This document shows positions 31,100 to 41,366 of a DNA stretch of 64,000 nt, in pieces. Under the pieces are notes generated by a model. It was not told the DNA's origin. It worked only from the letters and a program-made list of their open reading frames with translations, and did no database searches. Source of the stretch: Planctomycetes bacterium TMED75 (lineage in GTDB: Bacteria > Planctomycetota > Phycisphaerae > Phycisphaerales > SM1A02); contig NHEC01000019.1 of NCBI GenBank assembly GCA_002171655.1, positions 1 through 64,000 on the forward strand, written 5' to 3'. The translations under genes and the position numbers were made by a program. Every line of letters starts with the position of its first letter. The first letter of the stretch is position 1.

Positions 31100-32620
31100 A
31101 TGAAGACCTTGATTCAATGTGTCGTATGCATCTTCAGTCTGACTTTGGCCGGTACGCTTGCCCTCGCTCAGGATGAGAACTGTCCGCCGGTCCTGAGCCC
31201 CCTGATGATGCCCCCGGCCGGAGGAGGCGCAAACGATGCTCCCTGGGTGCTCAGCTGGGAGGAAGCAATCGGGAAAAGCCCCTCGGTGGTCATCGATGAA
31301 GACATCCCCTTCGAGCAACGCCTTCGTACCTTCCCGATGCCGGGCAGGAAGCAGGCCGGAATCACCATCAATGCACTGGTTCCGGGCAGGGAGGCGGGGC
31401 AACTCATCCGTGAAGAGCGCTTCCTGCCCAATCCGGTGCTCGTGGTGACCTGGGTGAATTCAAGACGTCCGCTGCTCCTGGGACAGGAATACCCCCCCTT
31501 CCAGGATTACGGGATGCTTCAGGAATACGTCGCCAATCCAGACGACACGTTGCTCAACCAATGGTTTGCGACCACCTGTAATGCTTCTGAATACCTCCGT
31601 GACGTGACCGGCTACGACCTGCAGTGCCTGAATCCGGATCTGGGCACCGACGCCTGTACGAATGCGATTGCACTTGGCCTGCCATCGGTCGGTGTCCCGT
31701 ATTCGTTCGGCCCGATGGGCAGTGGAACCAGTGAAGAGACCTACGACCCCTACAACACCGAGGATGCAACGCTCTGGTGGAGAGCGGACTTGATGGTCGC
31801 GATCGCCGACCGGAGCGCATTGATACGGCCTTCTCTGAATCCCACGGTCAGCCCCACGACCAAGGCACGGTTCACCAACAATGGAAGACCGATCTGGGAC
31901 AGCACTCAGTCAACCTACAGACGACCCGAGATCGGGGACGATCTTTTTCCGGCGGTCTTCGACAAACTTGAAGGAACGTCCGATCCGGACGGCCCGAAGC
32001 GGTTTGTCGGCTGGATCAACAACTGCGACTATTCCGGAACCGTTGAATTCGAGGGCTTCGAGGGATACTGGCAGTGGCTTGAATACTGGAAGGCGAATTC
32101 CTGGTACGGACCGCATGAACCCTCGACCGGGCAGCCCCCCACCAACCAGAACATGTGTCCAGGAAGCACCAATGGCCATCCTTACAACCAGTTTCCCTTC
32201 AGTGGGCTTGGAGTCACTCTCAACTGGACGGTGGATGTCACCACTGGAGGCCCCCTGCCGGAAGATTTCTACGCAGTGAGCGAGTTCATCCACGTTGGGG
32301 AACAACCGATCTACGTGGTGGGTGTGTACCAGGGCTCGCAGATGCTTGGTGGCGGTCTACCCGAAAGCGGACAGGTGCCTTGGTACGAATCCTGCAATGG
32401 AGACTTCAACCTGGACGGTGAGGTCGACGGGAAGGACCTGGCAATTCTGCTCTCGGAGTGGTTCACTGCCGACTACCAGTCAACGGCAACGCCCAACATG
32501 TGCCTGAACCTCTTCAAGATCAACCCGGACGTGGGCGCCGCCGCGCTCCTGGAACTTCTCGAACAATGGGGTGCCTGCCCGGACTGGCCGGTTCCCGGCC
32601 TCGATCCTGCGTGTGGTTGA
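31100..32620 (+). CDS. Secreted hypothetical protein with C-terminal dockerin-like (EF-hand) element
   Basis: Signal peptide 'LIQCVVCIFSLTLAGTLALAQ'; C-terminal 'CNGDFNLDGEVDGKDLAILLSEWF...ALLELLEQWGACPDW'. Confidence 0.7.
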   Translation: MKTLIQCVVCIFSLTLAGTLALAQDENCPPVLSPLMMPPAGGGANDAPWVLSWEEAIGKSPSVVIDEDIPFEQRLRTFPMPGRKQAGITINALVPGREAGQLIREERFLPNPVLVVTWVNSRRPLLLGQEYPPFQDYGMLQEYVANPDDTLLNQWFATTCNASEYLRDVTGYDLQCLNPDLGTDACTNAIALGLPSVGVPYSFGPMGSGTSEETYDPYNTEDATLWWRADLMVAIADRSALIRPSLNPTVSPTTKARFTNNGRPIWDSTQSTYRRPEIGDDLFPAVFDKLEGTSDPDGPKRFVGWINNCDYSGTVEFEGFEGYWQWLEYWKANSWYGPHEPSTGQPPTNQNMCPGSTNGHPYNQFPFSGLGVTLNWTVDVTTGGPLPEDFYAVSEFIHVGEQPIYVVGVYQGSQMLGGGLPESGQVPWYESCNGDFNLDGEVDGKDLAILLSEWFTADYQSTATPNMCLNLFKINPDVGAAALLELLEQWGACPDWPVPGLDPACG

Positions 32621-32664
32621 GGATGCATCGGGAGGAACCTGAACTGCCCCCTCGGGCAGATTGT

Positions 32665-33348
32665 TCAGGTTTCGCTCAGGGCGGGGTCCTCGATTCCGGC
32701 AGCGGCAAATCCTCGAGCACGCAGCAGGCAGGCATCGCAGTGCCCGCACGGCACTCCTGAATCCGATGGGTCATAACAGGAATGGGTGTGCTGCAGAGGC
32801 ACCTTGAGCGCATTCGCACGCTGCACAATCTGGGCCTTGTCGAGTTGGGCGAGCGGAGCGACGATCTCCAGTGCGCGACCTTCGACTCCTTCTCGAGTCG
32901 CAAGATTCGCCATCGTCTGAAACGCCTCGATGTACTCCGGGCGACAGTCCGGATACCCGGAATAGTCGATTGCATTCACCCCGATCCAGATTTCATGGGC
33001 GGATCGAACCTCCGCATGTGCGAGAGCCAGCGACAGAAAGACGGTGTTGCGTGCGGGGACGTAGGTGACCGGAATCGAGGGGCCCTCGTCGAGTGCGTCC
33101 TTGGGGACTTCGAGTTGCGTGGTGAGGGCCGAGCCCCCGAAGATTCCAAGGTTGATGTCCATGACCACGTGTTCCACCGCGCCGAAATGGGCGGCGATGC
33201 GGGCCGCTGCCTCGAGTTCGTACTGATGTCGTTGTCCGTATCGAAAACTCAGGGCGTGGCACGACCTGCCGGAGGCGGTCGCCTCGGCAAGCACCGTGGA
33301 GGAGTCCAATCCTCCGGAAAGCAGAATGATCGCAGGCTCCCCACTCAT
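32665..33348 (-). CDS. queC: 7-cyano-7-deazaguanine synthase
   Basis: '[18 protein letters not shown]', '[15 protein letters not shown]', '[19 protein letters not shown]', '[36 protein letters not shown]'. Confidence 0.95.
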   Translation of the reverse strand: MSGEPAIILLSGGLDSSTVLAEATASGRSCHALSFRYGQRHQYELEAAARIAAHFGAVEHVVMDINLGIFGGSALTTQLEVPKDALDEGPSIPVTYVPARNTVFLSLALAHAEVRSAHEIWIGVNAIDYSGYPDCRPEYIEAFQTMANLATREGVEGRALEIVAPLAQLDKAQIVQRANALKVPLQHTHSCYDPSDSGVPCGHCDACLLRARGFAAAGIEDPALSET

Positions 33349-33352
33349 GTGA

Positions 33353-34279
33353 TCAAACCGGACCGGGAACGGCGTCCAGAACCTTCTGCATGATGCGTCG
33401 GGTGGTCAACGTGTCACCCGCATGCATGTAGGTTCTGCTGATGATGCGGTGGGCACAGACCGGAATGGCGTTGGTGATGATGTCGTCAGGAATGACGAAG
33501 TCACGTTCGGCCAGCAGTGCAGTCGCACGAGCGGCCTGAGAAAGTGCGAGGGCACCCCGGGGGCTGACTCCCACCTGCAGCTCATCGTTCTCACGAGTTG
33601 CCCGAGCAATGGCGATCACGTACTCCACCAATGAGTCATCCATTCGAACTTGATCGACCCTTGCCTGGAGTTGACTGACGGCATCCTGATCGAGGACCGG
33701 GCTCAGATTCTTCAATGAAGTCTGTGCGGGGCGACGGTGCAGGATGCGGGCCTCGTCCCCGGGTGCTGGATAGCCGAGGTTGATTCGCATCAAGAATCGA
33801 TCCAACTGGTTCTCGGGAAGAAAGTACGTTCCCTCGAACTCATAGGGGTTCTGGGTGGCGACCACCATGAAAGGTGAGGGCAACTCGTGGATCTCCCCTT
33901 CCGCGGAGACGGTTGCTTCACTCATGGCCTCAAGCATTGCCGACTGCGTTCGGGGCGTGGTTCGATTGATCTCGTCGGCAAGGACGATGTTGGCGAAGAT
34001 CGGACCTGGCCGGTATTCGAATTCCTCGGTGTCCTTGCGATAGATGGAGACCCCGGTCACGTCTCCGGGCAGGAGATCAGGCGTGCATTGAATCCGGCTG
34101 AAGCTGCAGTCGATCGACCGGGCCATTGCGTTGGCAAGCACCGTCTTGCCCACTCCCGGAACGTCCTCGATGAGCACGTGCCCCCGAGCCAGCAAGCAGG
34201 TGATGAGGCGATCCACCGCCTGCAGGTTGCCCATGAAGACAGAAGTGATGTTTTCCCGCAATTGATCGATTGGGCTCAT
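33353..34279 (-). CDS. MoxR-family AAA+ ATPase
   Basis: '[51 protein letters not shown]', '[23 protein letters not shown]', '[33 protein letters not shown]'. Confidence 0.94.
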   Translation of the reverse strand: MSPIDQLRENITSVFMGNLQAVDRLITCLLARGHVLIEDVPGVGKTVLANAMARSIDCSFSRIQCTPDLLPGDVTGVSIYRKDTEEFEYRPGPIFANIVLADEINRTTPRTQSAMLEAMSEATVSAEGEIHELPSPFMVVATQNPYEFEGTYFLPENQLDRFLMRINLGYPAPGDEARILHRRPAQTSLKNLSPVLDQDAVSQLQARVDQVRMDDSLVEYVIAIARATRENDELQVGVSPRGALALSQAARATALLAERDFVIPDDIITNAIPVCAHRIISRTYMHAGDTLTTRRIMQKVLDAVPGPV

Positions 34280-34295
34280 GAGTCCAGTATCCTAG

Positions 34296-35129
34296 ATGGT
34301 TCACAAGGAAACGGCACCCATGGTCGAGGACAATGCCCCCAAAGACCGAGTCAATGCGCTCAAATGCGCTTCCTGTCGGTACGACCTCTCGGGGCTGGAA
34401 ACGCAGAGCAAGTGTCCGGAATGCGGGTTCAGCATTGTCCGAAGCCAGGAACTGGCTGACGAACTCATTCTTCCGGGGGATGAGCTTCCTCGGATTCGAC
34501 TGGCCATGGCCCTGCTCTTGAGCAGTACCCTCACCGGGATCCCCGGAATCATGCTCTATTGCCTCTTTGCCGTGTTTCTGGGCTTGTCGCAGGCCTGGGC
34601 CATCCCAGACGAGGCCCTCTGGAGCTTTCAAGGGCTTCTGTTCGTGGCCAGTTGGAGCCCGGTTCTGACCCTGGCGGTGTTGCCTCGCCGCGTCCACGTG
34701 GACGGAGGCGTCCGAATCATGGTGGGCTGGGCCCTGGGGTGTGTGGTGGGAATTGGCCTGATCAACACGCCGTTTCAGACGCTTTTTCTCGCAGGATCCG
34801 CGTTGGCAGTGGTGTGTGGAATCATCAACTTGACTCGAGCCAACCGTTCGATCGGCTCCGTGGTGCCCGCTTGGGGGCGGCTGGGCGCAGCCAGACAAAC
34901 CCGAGGACCGCTGGTCGCGGCAGTACTGGTGATCGCAGTGTGCCGAATGATCCTGGAATACACGCCAAGCTACCGGATGGATGACCCCATACCCGTGTGG
35001 ATCCAATTGATGGTTGCGGCGACGGAAATCCTGCTCTTTGTGGGATGTATCTATCTTCTCATCAATAGATTATGGCTGATCTTCAGCTTGTGGCGAGCGT
35101 CGGCGCTCAGAACCAGGGAGCGCCACTGA
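34296..35129 (+). CDS. Hypothetical polytopic membrane protein with N-terminal zinc-ribbon motif (start possibly 34320)
   Basis: 'LKCASCRYDLSGLETQSKCPECGFSIVRSQEL' (CxxC...CxxC) followed by several hydrophobic segments. Confidence 0.65.
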   Translation: MVHKETAPMVEDNAPKDRVNALKCASCRYDLSGLETQSKCPECGFSIVRSQELADELILPGDELPRIRLAMALLLSSTLTGIPGIMLYCLFAVFLGLSQAWAIPDEALWSFQGLLFVASWSPVLTLAVLPRRVHVDGGVRIMVGWALGCVVGIGLINTPFQTLFLAGSALAVVCGIINLTRANRSIGSVVPAWGRLGAARQTRGPLVAAVLVIAVCRMILEYTPSYRMDDPIPVWIQLMVAATEILLFVGCIYLLINRLWLIFSLWRASALRTRERH

Positions 35130-35400
35130 ACACGCGCTGACTCTGCCACGATGGCAGGCCAGCACGGAGCCATGCCCGTATCGGTCACCTCTGGCTCGGG
35201 ACACACTCTGGTCCACACCCCTTCGAACCCCGATTTCAGCACCTGAGCACGTATTCCAATCCGTTTTGAGCCACCACGCCAGAACCGACGGTTCGGCATG
35301 GGCTTTGATCCTTTGAAGGGAAGGCCTTCCGCTGGATGGCCACGTCACGACGACCAGGACTCCGCAGACAACGGACTCCATGAATAGGAGAAGAGCAGCC

Positions 35401-37125
<1,725 letters not shown>

Positions 37126-37211
37126 TCCAGACCCTGAGCATCCACCACACACAGAACACACACCCCAGCAGACTGCTGGAACCAAAGAATCAGAAACAGG
37201 AGTATCCAAGA

Positions 37212-37502
37212 ATGTCAGTTCGACCCCTCGAAGATCGAATTCTCGTCAAACCAACGGAAGCCGAGACCCAGACCGCATCGGGCATCTTTCTGCCCGAATC
37301 CGCGAAGGAAAAGCCGATGCACGGCAAGGTCGTCGCCGTCGGTCCCGGAAAGCTGATGGACAACGGCGAACGAGTGAAGCCCGGAGTGAAGAAGGGCGAC
37401 GTCGTCGTCTACGGCAAGTACTCGGGCTCCGAAATCGAGATCAAGAGCACCATGCTCCTCATCGTTCGCGAGAGCGAACTCCTTGGGGTGATCGAGGGCT
37501 GA
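37212..37502 (+). CDS. groES: 10-kDa co-chaperonin GroES
   Basis: 'MSVRPLEDRILVKPTEAETQTASGIFLPESAKEKPMHGKVVAVGPGKLMDNGERVKPGVKKGDVVVYGKYSGSEI'. Confidence 0.96.
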   Translation: MSVRPLEDRILVKPTEAETQTASGIFLPESAKEKPMHGKVVAVGPGKLMDNGERVKPGVKKGDVVVYGKYSGSEIEIKSTMLLIVRESELLGVIEG

Positions 37503-37524
37503 CCCTCGGAAGCGGAGTAATCCA

Positions 37525-39138
37525 ATGACAACGAAGCAGATGAAGTTTGAAACCAGCGCCCACACCGAACTCTTCAACGGAGTGCGCAAGCTTGCCGATG
37601 CGGTTTCGGTGACCATGGGACCCAGTGGCCACAACGTGGTGATGGACAAGTCCTACGGTGGCCCGACGGTGACCCGTGACGGAGTGAGCGTGGCCAAGGA
37701 AATCGATCTCCCTGGCAAGTTTGAGAACATGGGTGCCAAGATGATCCAGCAGGTGGCGAAGAAGACCGCCGAAGTGGCTGGAGATGGAACCACCGCAGCA
37801 ACCGTGCTCGCGGCCAGCATTCTTGAAGACGGACTCCGGTACCTTTCCACGGGAGCCAACGCGGTTGCGATCCAAAGAGGCGTCAATGCCGCCGCATCCG
37901 TTGCGGGAGATGCCATTCGCGACATGGCCGTCAAGTGCAAGGGCAAGGCCGACCTCGAGAAGATCGCCACGGTTTCCGCCAATCAGGACCGTGAGATCGG
38001 ATCGACCATCGCCGAAGCCATCGACCAAGTCGGCGCCAACGGTGTCGTCGAGGTCGAGGAAGGCAAGACCGCCGAGACCACGCTCGATTACGTCGAGGGC
38101 ATGGCTTTCGACAAGGGATATCTTTCCCCCTACTTCATGACCGATCCGAAGAAGGCCGAATGCGTTCTCGAGAATCCGATGATTCTGATTCACGAGAAGA
38201 AGATCTCGAACCTCGCGGATCTGCTCCCGTTGCTGAACAAGGTGGCGACTGCAGGCAAGCCCCTTCTGATCATCGCCGAGGATATTGAAAACGAAGCGCT
38301 TGCCGCACTCGTCGTGAATCGCCTGCGGGGCGTTCTGGAAGTCTGCGCCGTGAAGGCTCCTGGGTTCGGAGACCGCCGCAAGGCAATTCTTGAGGACATT
38401 GCAGTCCTCACCGGCGGAACGTTCTTCGCCGAGGACCTCGGAAGAAACCTGGAAGACGTCGAGATCAAGGAACTGGGCACCACCCGGAAGGCCGTGATCA
38501 CCAAGAACGACACCACCCTGGTCGAGGGTTCCGGCAAGAAGAAGGACATCACGTCCCGCGCGAATCAGATCCGGACCCTCTATGACAACTCCACTTCCGA
38601 TTACGACCGTGAGAAGCTGCAGGAAAGACTTGCCAAACTCACCGGAGGGGTTGCCATCATCTCCGTCGGTGCACAAACCGAGTTGGAACTGAAGGAACGC
38701 AAGGATCGAGTGGATGATGCACTCCATGCCACCCGAGCTGCAGCCCAGGAGGGCTACGTCCCGGGTGGAGGCGTTGCCTTCGTGCGAGCGATCACTGCGG
38801 TGGAAGAGGCTCGCAGGAAGGGCAAGGGTGATGAGAAGCTTGGTTACGACATCATCGCTGAAGCCATGCGCATGCCAATCTGCCAAATCGCCAACAACGC
38901 AGGAGTTGATGGCGATCTGGTGTTCGAAAAGGTTGCTGAAGGCAAGGGCGGATTCGGATTCAATGCCGCCAACGGCCAGTACGAGGATCTCGTCAAGTGT
39001 GGGATCATCGATCCGGCACTGGTTTCTACGACAGCACTGTCCAATGCAGCGAGCGTCGCGGGGTTGATGCTCACCACCAACGTGGTGATCACCGAACTCG
39101 ACGATGACGACGAACCCGTAAATGGTGCCGTCAGCTGA
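37525..39138 (+). CDS. groEL: 60-kDa chaperonin GroEL, copy 2, without GGM tail
   Basis: 'KQMKFETSAHTELFNGVRKLADAVSVTMGPSGHNVVMDKSYGGPTVTRDGVSVAKEIDL', 'EVAGDGTTAATVLAASI'; C-terminus 'ITELDDDDEPVNGAVS'. Confidence 0.95.
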   Translation: MTTKQMKFETSAHTELFNGVRKLADAVSVTMGPSGHNVVMDKSYGGPTVTRDGVSVAKEIDLPGKFENMGAKMIQQVAKKTAEVAGDGTTAATVLAASILEDGLRYLSTGANAVAIQRGVNAAASVAGDAIRDMAVKCKGKADLEKIATVSANQDREIGSTIAEAIDQVGANGVVEVEEGKTAETTLDYVEGMAFDKGYLSPYFMTDPKKAECVLENPMILIHEKKISNLADLLPLLNKVATAGKPLLIIAEDIENEALAALVVNRLRGVLEVCAVKAPGFGDRRKAILEDIAVLTGGTFFAEDLGRNLEDVEIKELGTTRKAVITKNDTTLVEGSGKKKDITSRANQIRTLYDNSTSDYDREKLQERLAKLTGGVAIISVGAQTELELKERKDRVDDALHATRAAAQEGYVPGGGVAFVRAITAVEEARRKGKGDEKLGYDIIAEAMRMPICQIANNAGVDGDLVFEKVAEGKGGFGFNAANGQYEDLVKCGIIDPALVSTTALSNAASVAGLMLTTNVVITELDDDDEPVNGAVS

Positions 39139-39159
39139 GTTGACTCGATCTGGACATCC

Positions 39160-39190
39160 CCACCTCCCGGAACTGGGTTCCGGGGGGTGG
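39160..39190 (+). promoter_or_regulatory. Strong intercistronic stem-loop between groEL2 and dnaJ
   Basis: CCACCTCCCGGAAC-TGG-GTTCCGGGGGGTGG: 14-bp stem (one G.U in plus-strand RNA), 3-nt loop, no T-run. Confidence 0.6.
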
Positions 39191-39222
39191 ACCACATCGA
39201 GACCCGAAGAGGAATTGCCGAA

Positions 39223-40371
39223 ATGCCGACGGTCCGCTGCTACTACGAGACGCTTTCGATAGAGCGATCTGCGTCTCACGAAGAGATCAAGCGGTCCTAT
39301 CGTCGGCTGGCGATGAAATTTCACCCAGACCGGAATCCCGATGACCCCGAATCGGAAACCCGATTCAAGGAAGCCACCGCAGCATATGAGGTGTTGTCCG
39401 ATCCGGAGAAACGAAAACGCTATGACCAGTACGGCCACGCAGGGCTGCGAGGCACTCCCGGACACGACTTCAATCGCATGAACGTCGAGGACATCTTCTC
39501 GATGTTCAACGACATCTTCGGCGGTCGAGGCGGCTCTTCTCAAGCAGGCGGCCGCGCCGCGGGCATGGCTCGAGGCTACGACCTCGAAACCGAAGTCGAG
39601 ATCGAACTGGCCGATGTACTTGAAGGCACCAGCCGGGAAGTCCAGTTCAGGCGACAGGATGTTTGCCACACCTGCGAGGGCAGTGGCGGCAAACCGGGAG
39701 TCGAACCCTCCACCTGCCCGACCTGCGAAGGTGCGGGTCAGGTGCAGCAGGCGGGGTTCGGTGGGATGTTTCGCATGGTCACCGCCTGTCCAAACTGCAG
39801 AGGGCGCGGCAAGATCATTCTGGAAAAGTGCAATGACTGCCGGGGCGTGGGCCGGGTAGCGCTCTCACGAACGCTGGAAGTCCAGATTCCACGAGGTATC
39901 GGAGACGGTCAGGTGATTCGGGTCCAGGGAGAGGGCGAACCCCCGCCTCCGGAACGAAGTGCCGACGGAAGTGGCATCAAGGGCGACCTTCATGTGGTGG
40001 TTCGAATTCTTCCTCACGACCTCTTTGAACGCGACGGCGACCAGATCATCTGGGTCCAGCCGATGGCGTTTGCGCAAGCAGCGCTCGGAGCAATGGTCGA
40101 AATTCGGACTCTGGAAGACGTGGTCGAACTCGAGATCCCAGCGGGAACCCAGCACGGAGAGATCTTCAAGGTTGCCGGTTCGGGGCTACCGAACCTCCGA
40201 AGCCGAACTCGCGGGGACATGATCGTCATCGTGCAGCTGGTGGTGCCCACCAAACTGGACGAGGAACAGCGCAAGCTGCTTGAGCAGTATGCGGAAATGG
40301 AAGAAATCCCGGTCAGTGAACCAGGCCAGGGTTTCTGGAGCAAGCTCAGAGACAAGGTGATCGGCAGCTGA
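39223..40371 (+). CDS. dnaJ: Chaperone DnaJ (alternative upstream start 39187)
   Basis: J domain 'RCYYETLSIERSASHEEIKRSYRRLAMKFHPDRNPDD' and four CxxCxGxG-type zinc motifs. Confidence 0.95.
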   Translation: MPTVRCYYETLSIERSASHEEIKRSYRRLAMKFHPDRNPDDPESETRFKEATAAYEVLSDPEKRKRYDQYGHAGLRGTPGHDFNRMNVEDIFSMFNDIFGGRGGSSQAGGRAAGMARGYDLETEVEIELADVLEGTSREVQFRRQDVCHTCEGSGGKPGVEPSTCPTCEGAGQVQQAGFGGMFRMVTACPNCRGRGKIILEKCNDCRGVGRVALSRTLEVQIPRGIGDGQVIRVQGEGEPPPPERSADGSGIKGDLHVVVRILPHDLFERDGDQIIWVQPMAFAQAALGAMVEIRTLEDVVELEIPAGTQHGEIFKVAGSGLPNLRSRTRGDMIVIVQLVVPTKLDEEQRKLLEQYAEMEEIPVSEPGQGFWSKLRDKVIGS

Positions 40372-40389
40372 GCCGACACACAGAAACAG

Positions 40390-40971
40390 ATGGATCAGGA
40401 TCTTCGAATGGCGTCAGAACCCCAGCAAGATCATGTCGAGGACCCAGGACTCGACGATGAAGCCCCCCAAACCATGAACGAGCCAGCCGAGCCCATGGAA
40501 GCGCTTCGGCAGGAACTCGAGGAAGCGGTGGCCGCGAAACAGCGTGCCATGGCCGATTTCTCGAACTTCCAACGCCGTGCTTCCGAAAACGAGTCCCGGG
40601 CCCGCAGCCAAGGCATCGCCGAGGTGGCCCGCACCCTCGTACCGGTGCTTGATCAATTCGAGATGGCCCTTGGGCAGGCTTCCAGCGAGGCGAACATCGA
40701 GTCATTGATCGAAGGCATCACCCTGGTCAAGGATGGATTCCTGCAAGCACTGGAACGCAACGGCGTGCACCCGATCAGCCCCGAGGTGGATGATGAGTTT
40801 GATCCCATGCGCCACGAGGCGATGATGAAACAGCCGGTGGAGGGTGTTGCACCAGGTCATGTCAGCATGGTCGTTCAATCGGGTTGGGAGTTGGGGAGCG
40901 TGGTCCTGCGGCCGGCAAAGGTGGCGCTGGCTCCATCCGCCGAGGAATCCGGCAGTGCGGAGCACTCCTGA
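40390..40971 (+). CDS. grpE: Nucleotide exchange factor GrpE
   Basis: 'KQRAMADFSNFQRRASENESRARSQGIAEVARTLVPVLDQFEMAL...EGITLVKDGFLQALERNGVHPI...DPMRHEAMMKQP'. Confidence 0.92.
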   Translation: MDQDLRMASEPQQDHVEDPGLDDEAPQTMNEPAEPMEALRQELEEAVAAKQRAMADFSNFQRRASENESRARSQGIAEVARTLVPVLDQFEMALGQASSEANIESLIEGITLVKDGFLQALERNGVHPISPEVDDEFDPMRHEAMMKQPVEGVAPGHVSMVVQSGWELGSVVLRPAKVALAPSAEESGSAEHS

Positions 40972-41307
40972 ATGCCCACGTACGATTATCAGTGCGCGGA
41001 ATGCGGCCATGAGTTCGAACTCTTCCAGCAGATGAGCGATTCCGTGAAGCGGAAGTGTCCGGAATGCGGAAAGAATCGACTGAAGAGGTTGATCGGCACC
41101 GGAGCCGGGATCATTTTCAAGGGTGGTGGATTCTACGAAACCGACTACCGAAGCGACTCCTACAAGAAAGCCGCCGCCGAAGACAAGAAGAGCTCCGATT
41201 CGAGCTCCTCCGACACTCAGTCCTCCAAGGACACCAAGAAATCAAAGCCCGAACCGGCCAACCAGAAGAAGGACTCCGCCCCGGCCAAGAAGAAGGACAC
41301 GAGCTGA
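40972..41307 (+). CDS. FmdB-family zinc-ribbon protein with charged Ser/Lys-rich tail
   Basis: 'MPTYDYQCAECGHEFELFQQMSDSVKRKCPECGKNRLKRLIGTGAGIIFKGGGFYETDYRS'. Confidence 0.93.
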   Translation: MPTYDYQCAECGHEFELFQQMSDSVKRKCPECGKNRLKRLIGTGAGIIFKGGGFYETDYRSDSYKKAAAEDKKSSDSSSSDTQSSKDTKKSKPEPANQKKDSAPAKKKDTS

Positions 41308-41366
41308 TTGATTTCCAGGCGTGGCACTTCGAGGGTCCCTCAGTGCGAAGCGGTTAGGATGACTGC

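Noticed and set aside
37459-39669. 736-aa minus-strand ORF antisense to groES/groEL2/dnaJ
   Set aside because: Shadow ORF of strongly supported chaperone genes; no recognisable domains.
41324-41346. Bulged hairpin GCACTTCGAGGGTCCCTCAGTGC between fmdB and rnr
   Set aside because: Short stem with a bulge and no T-run; insufficient to call a terminator or regulator.
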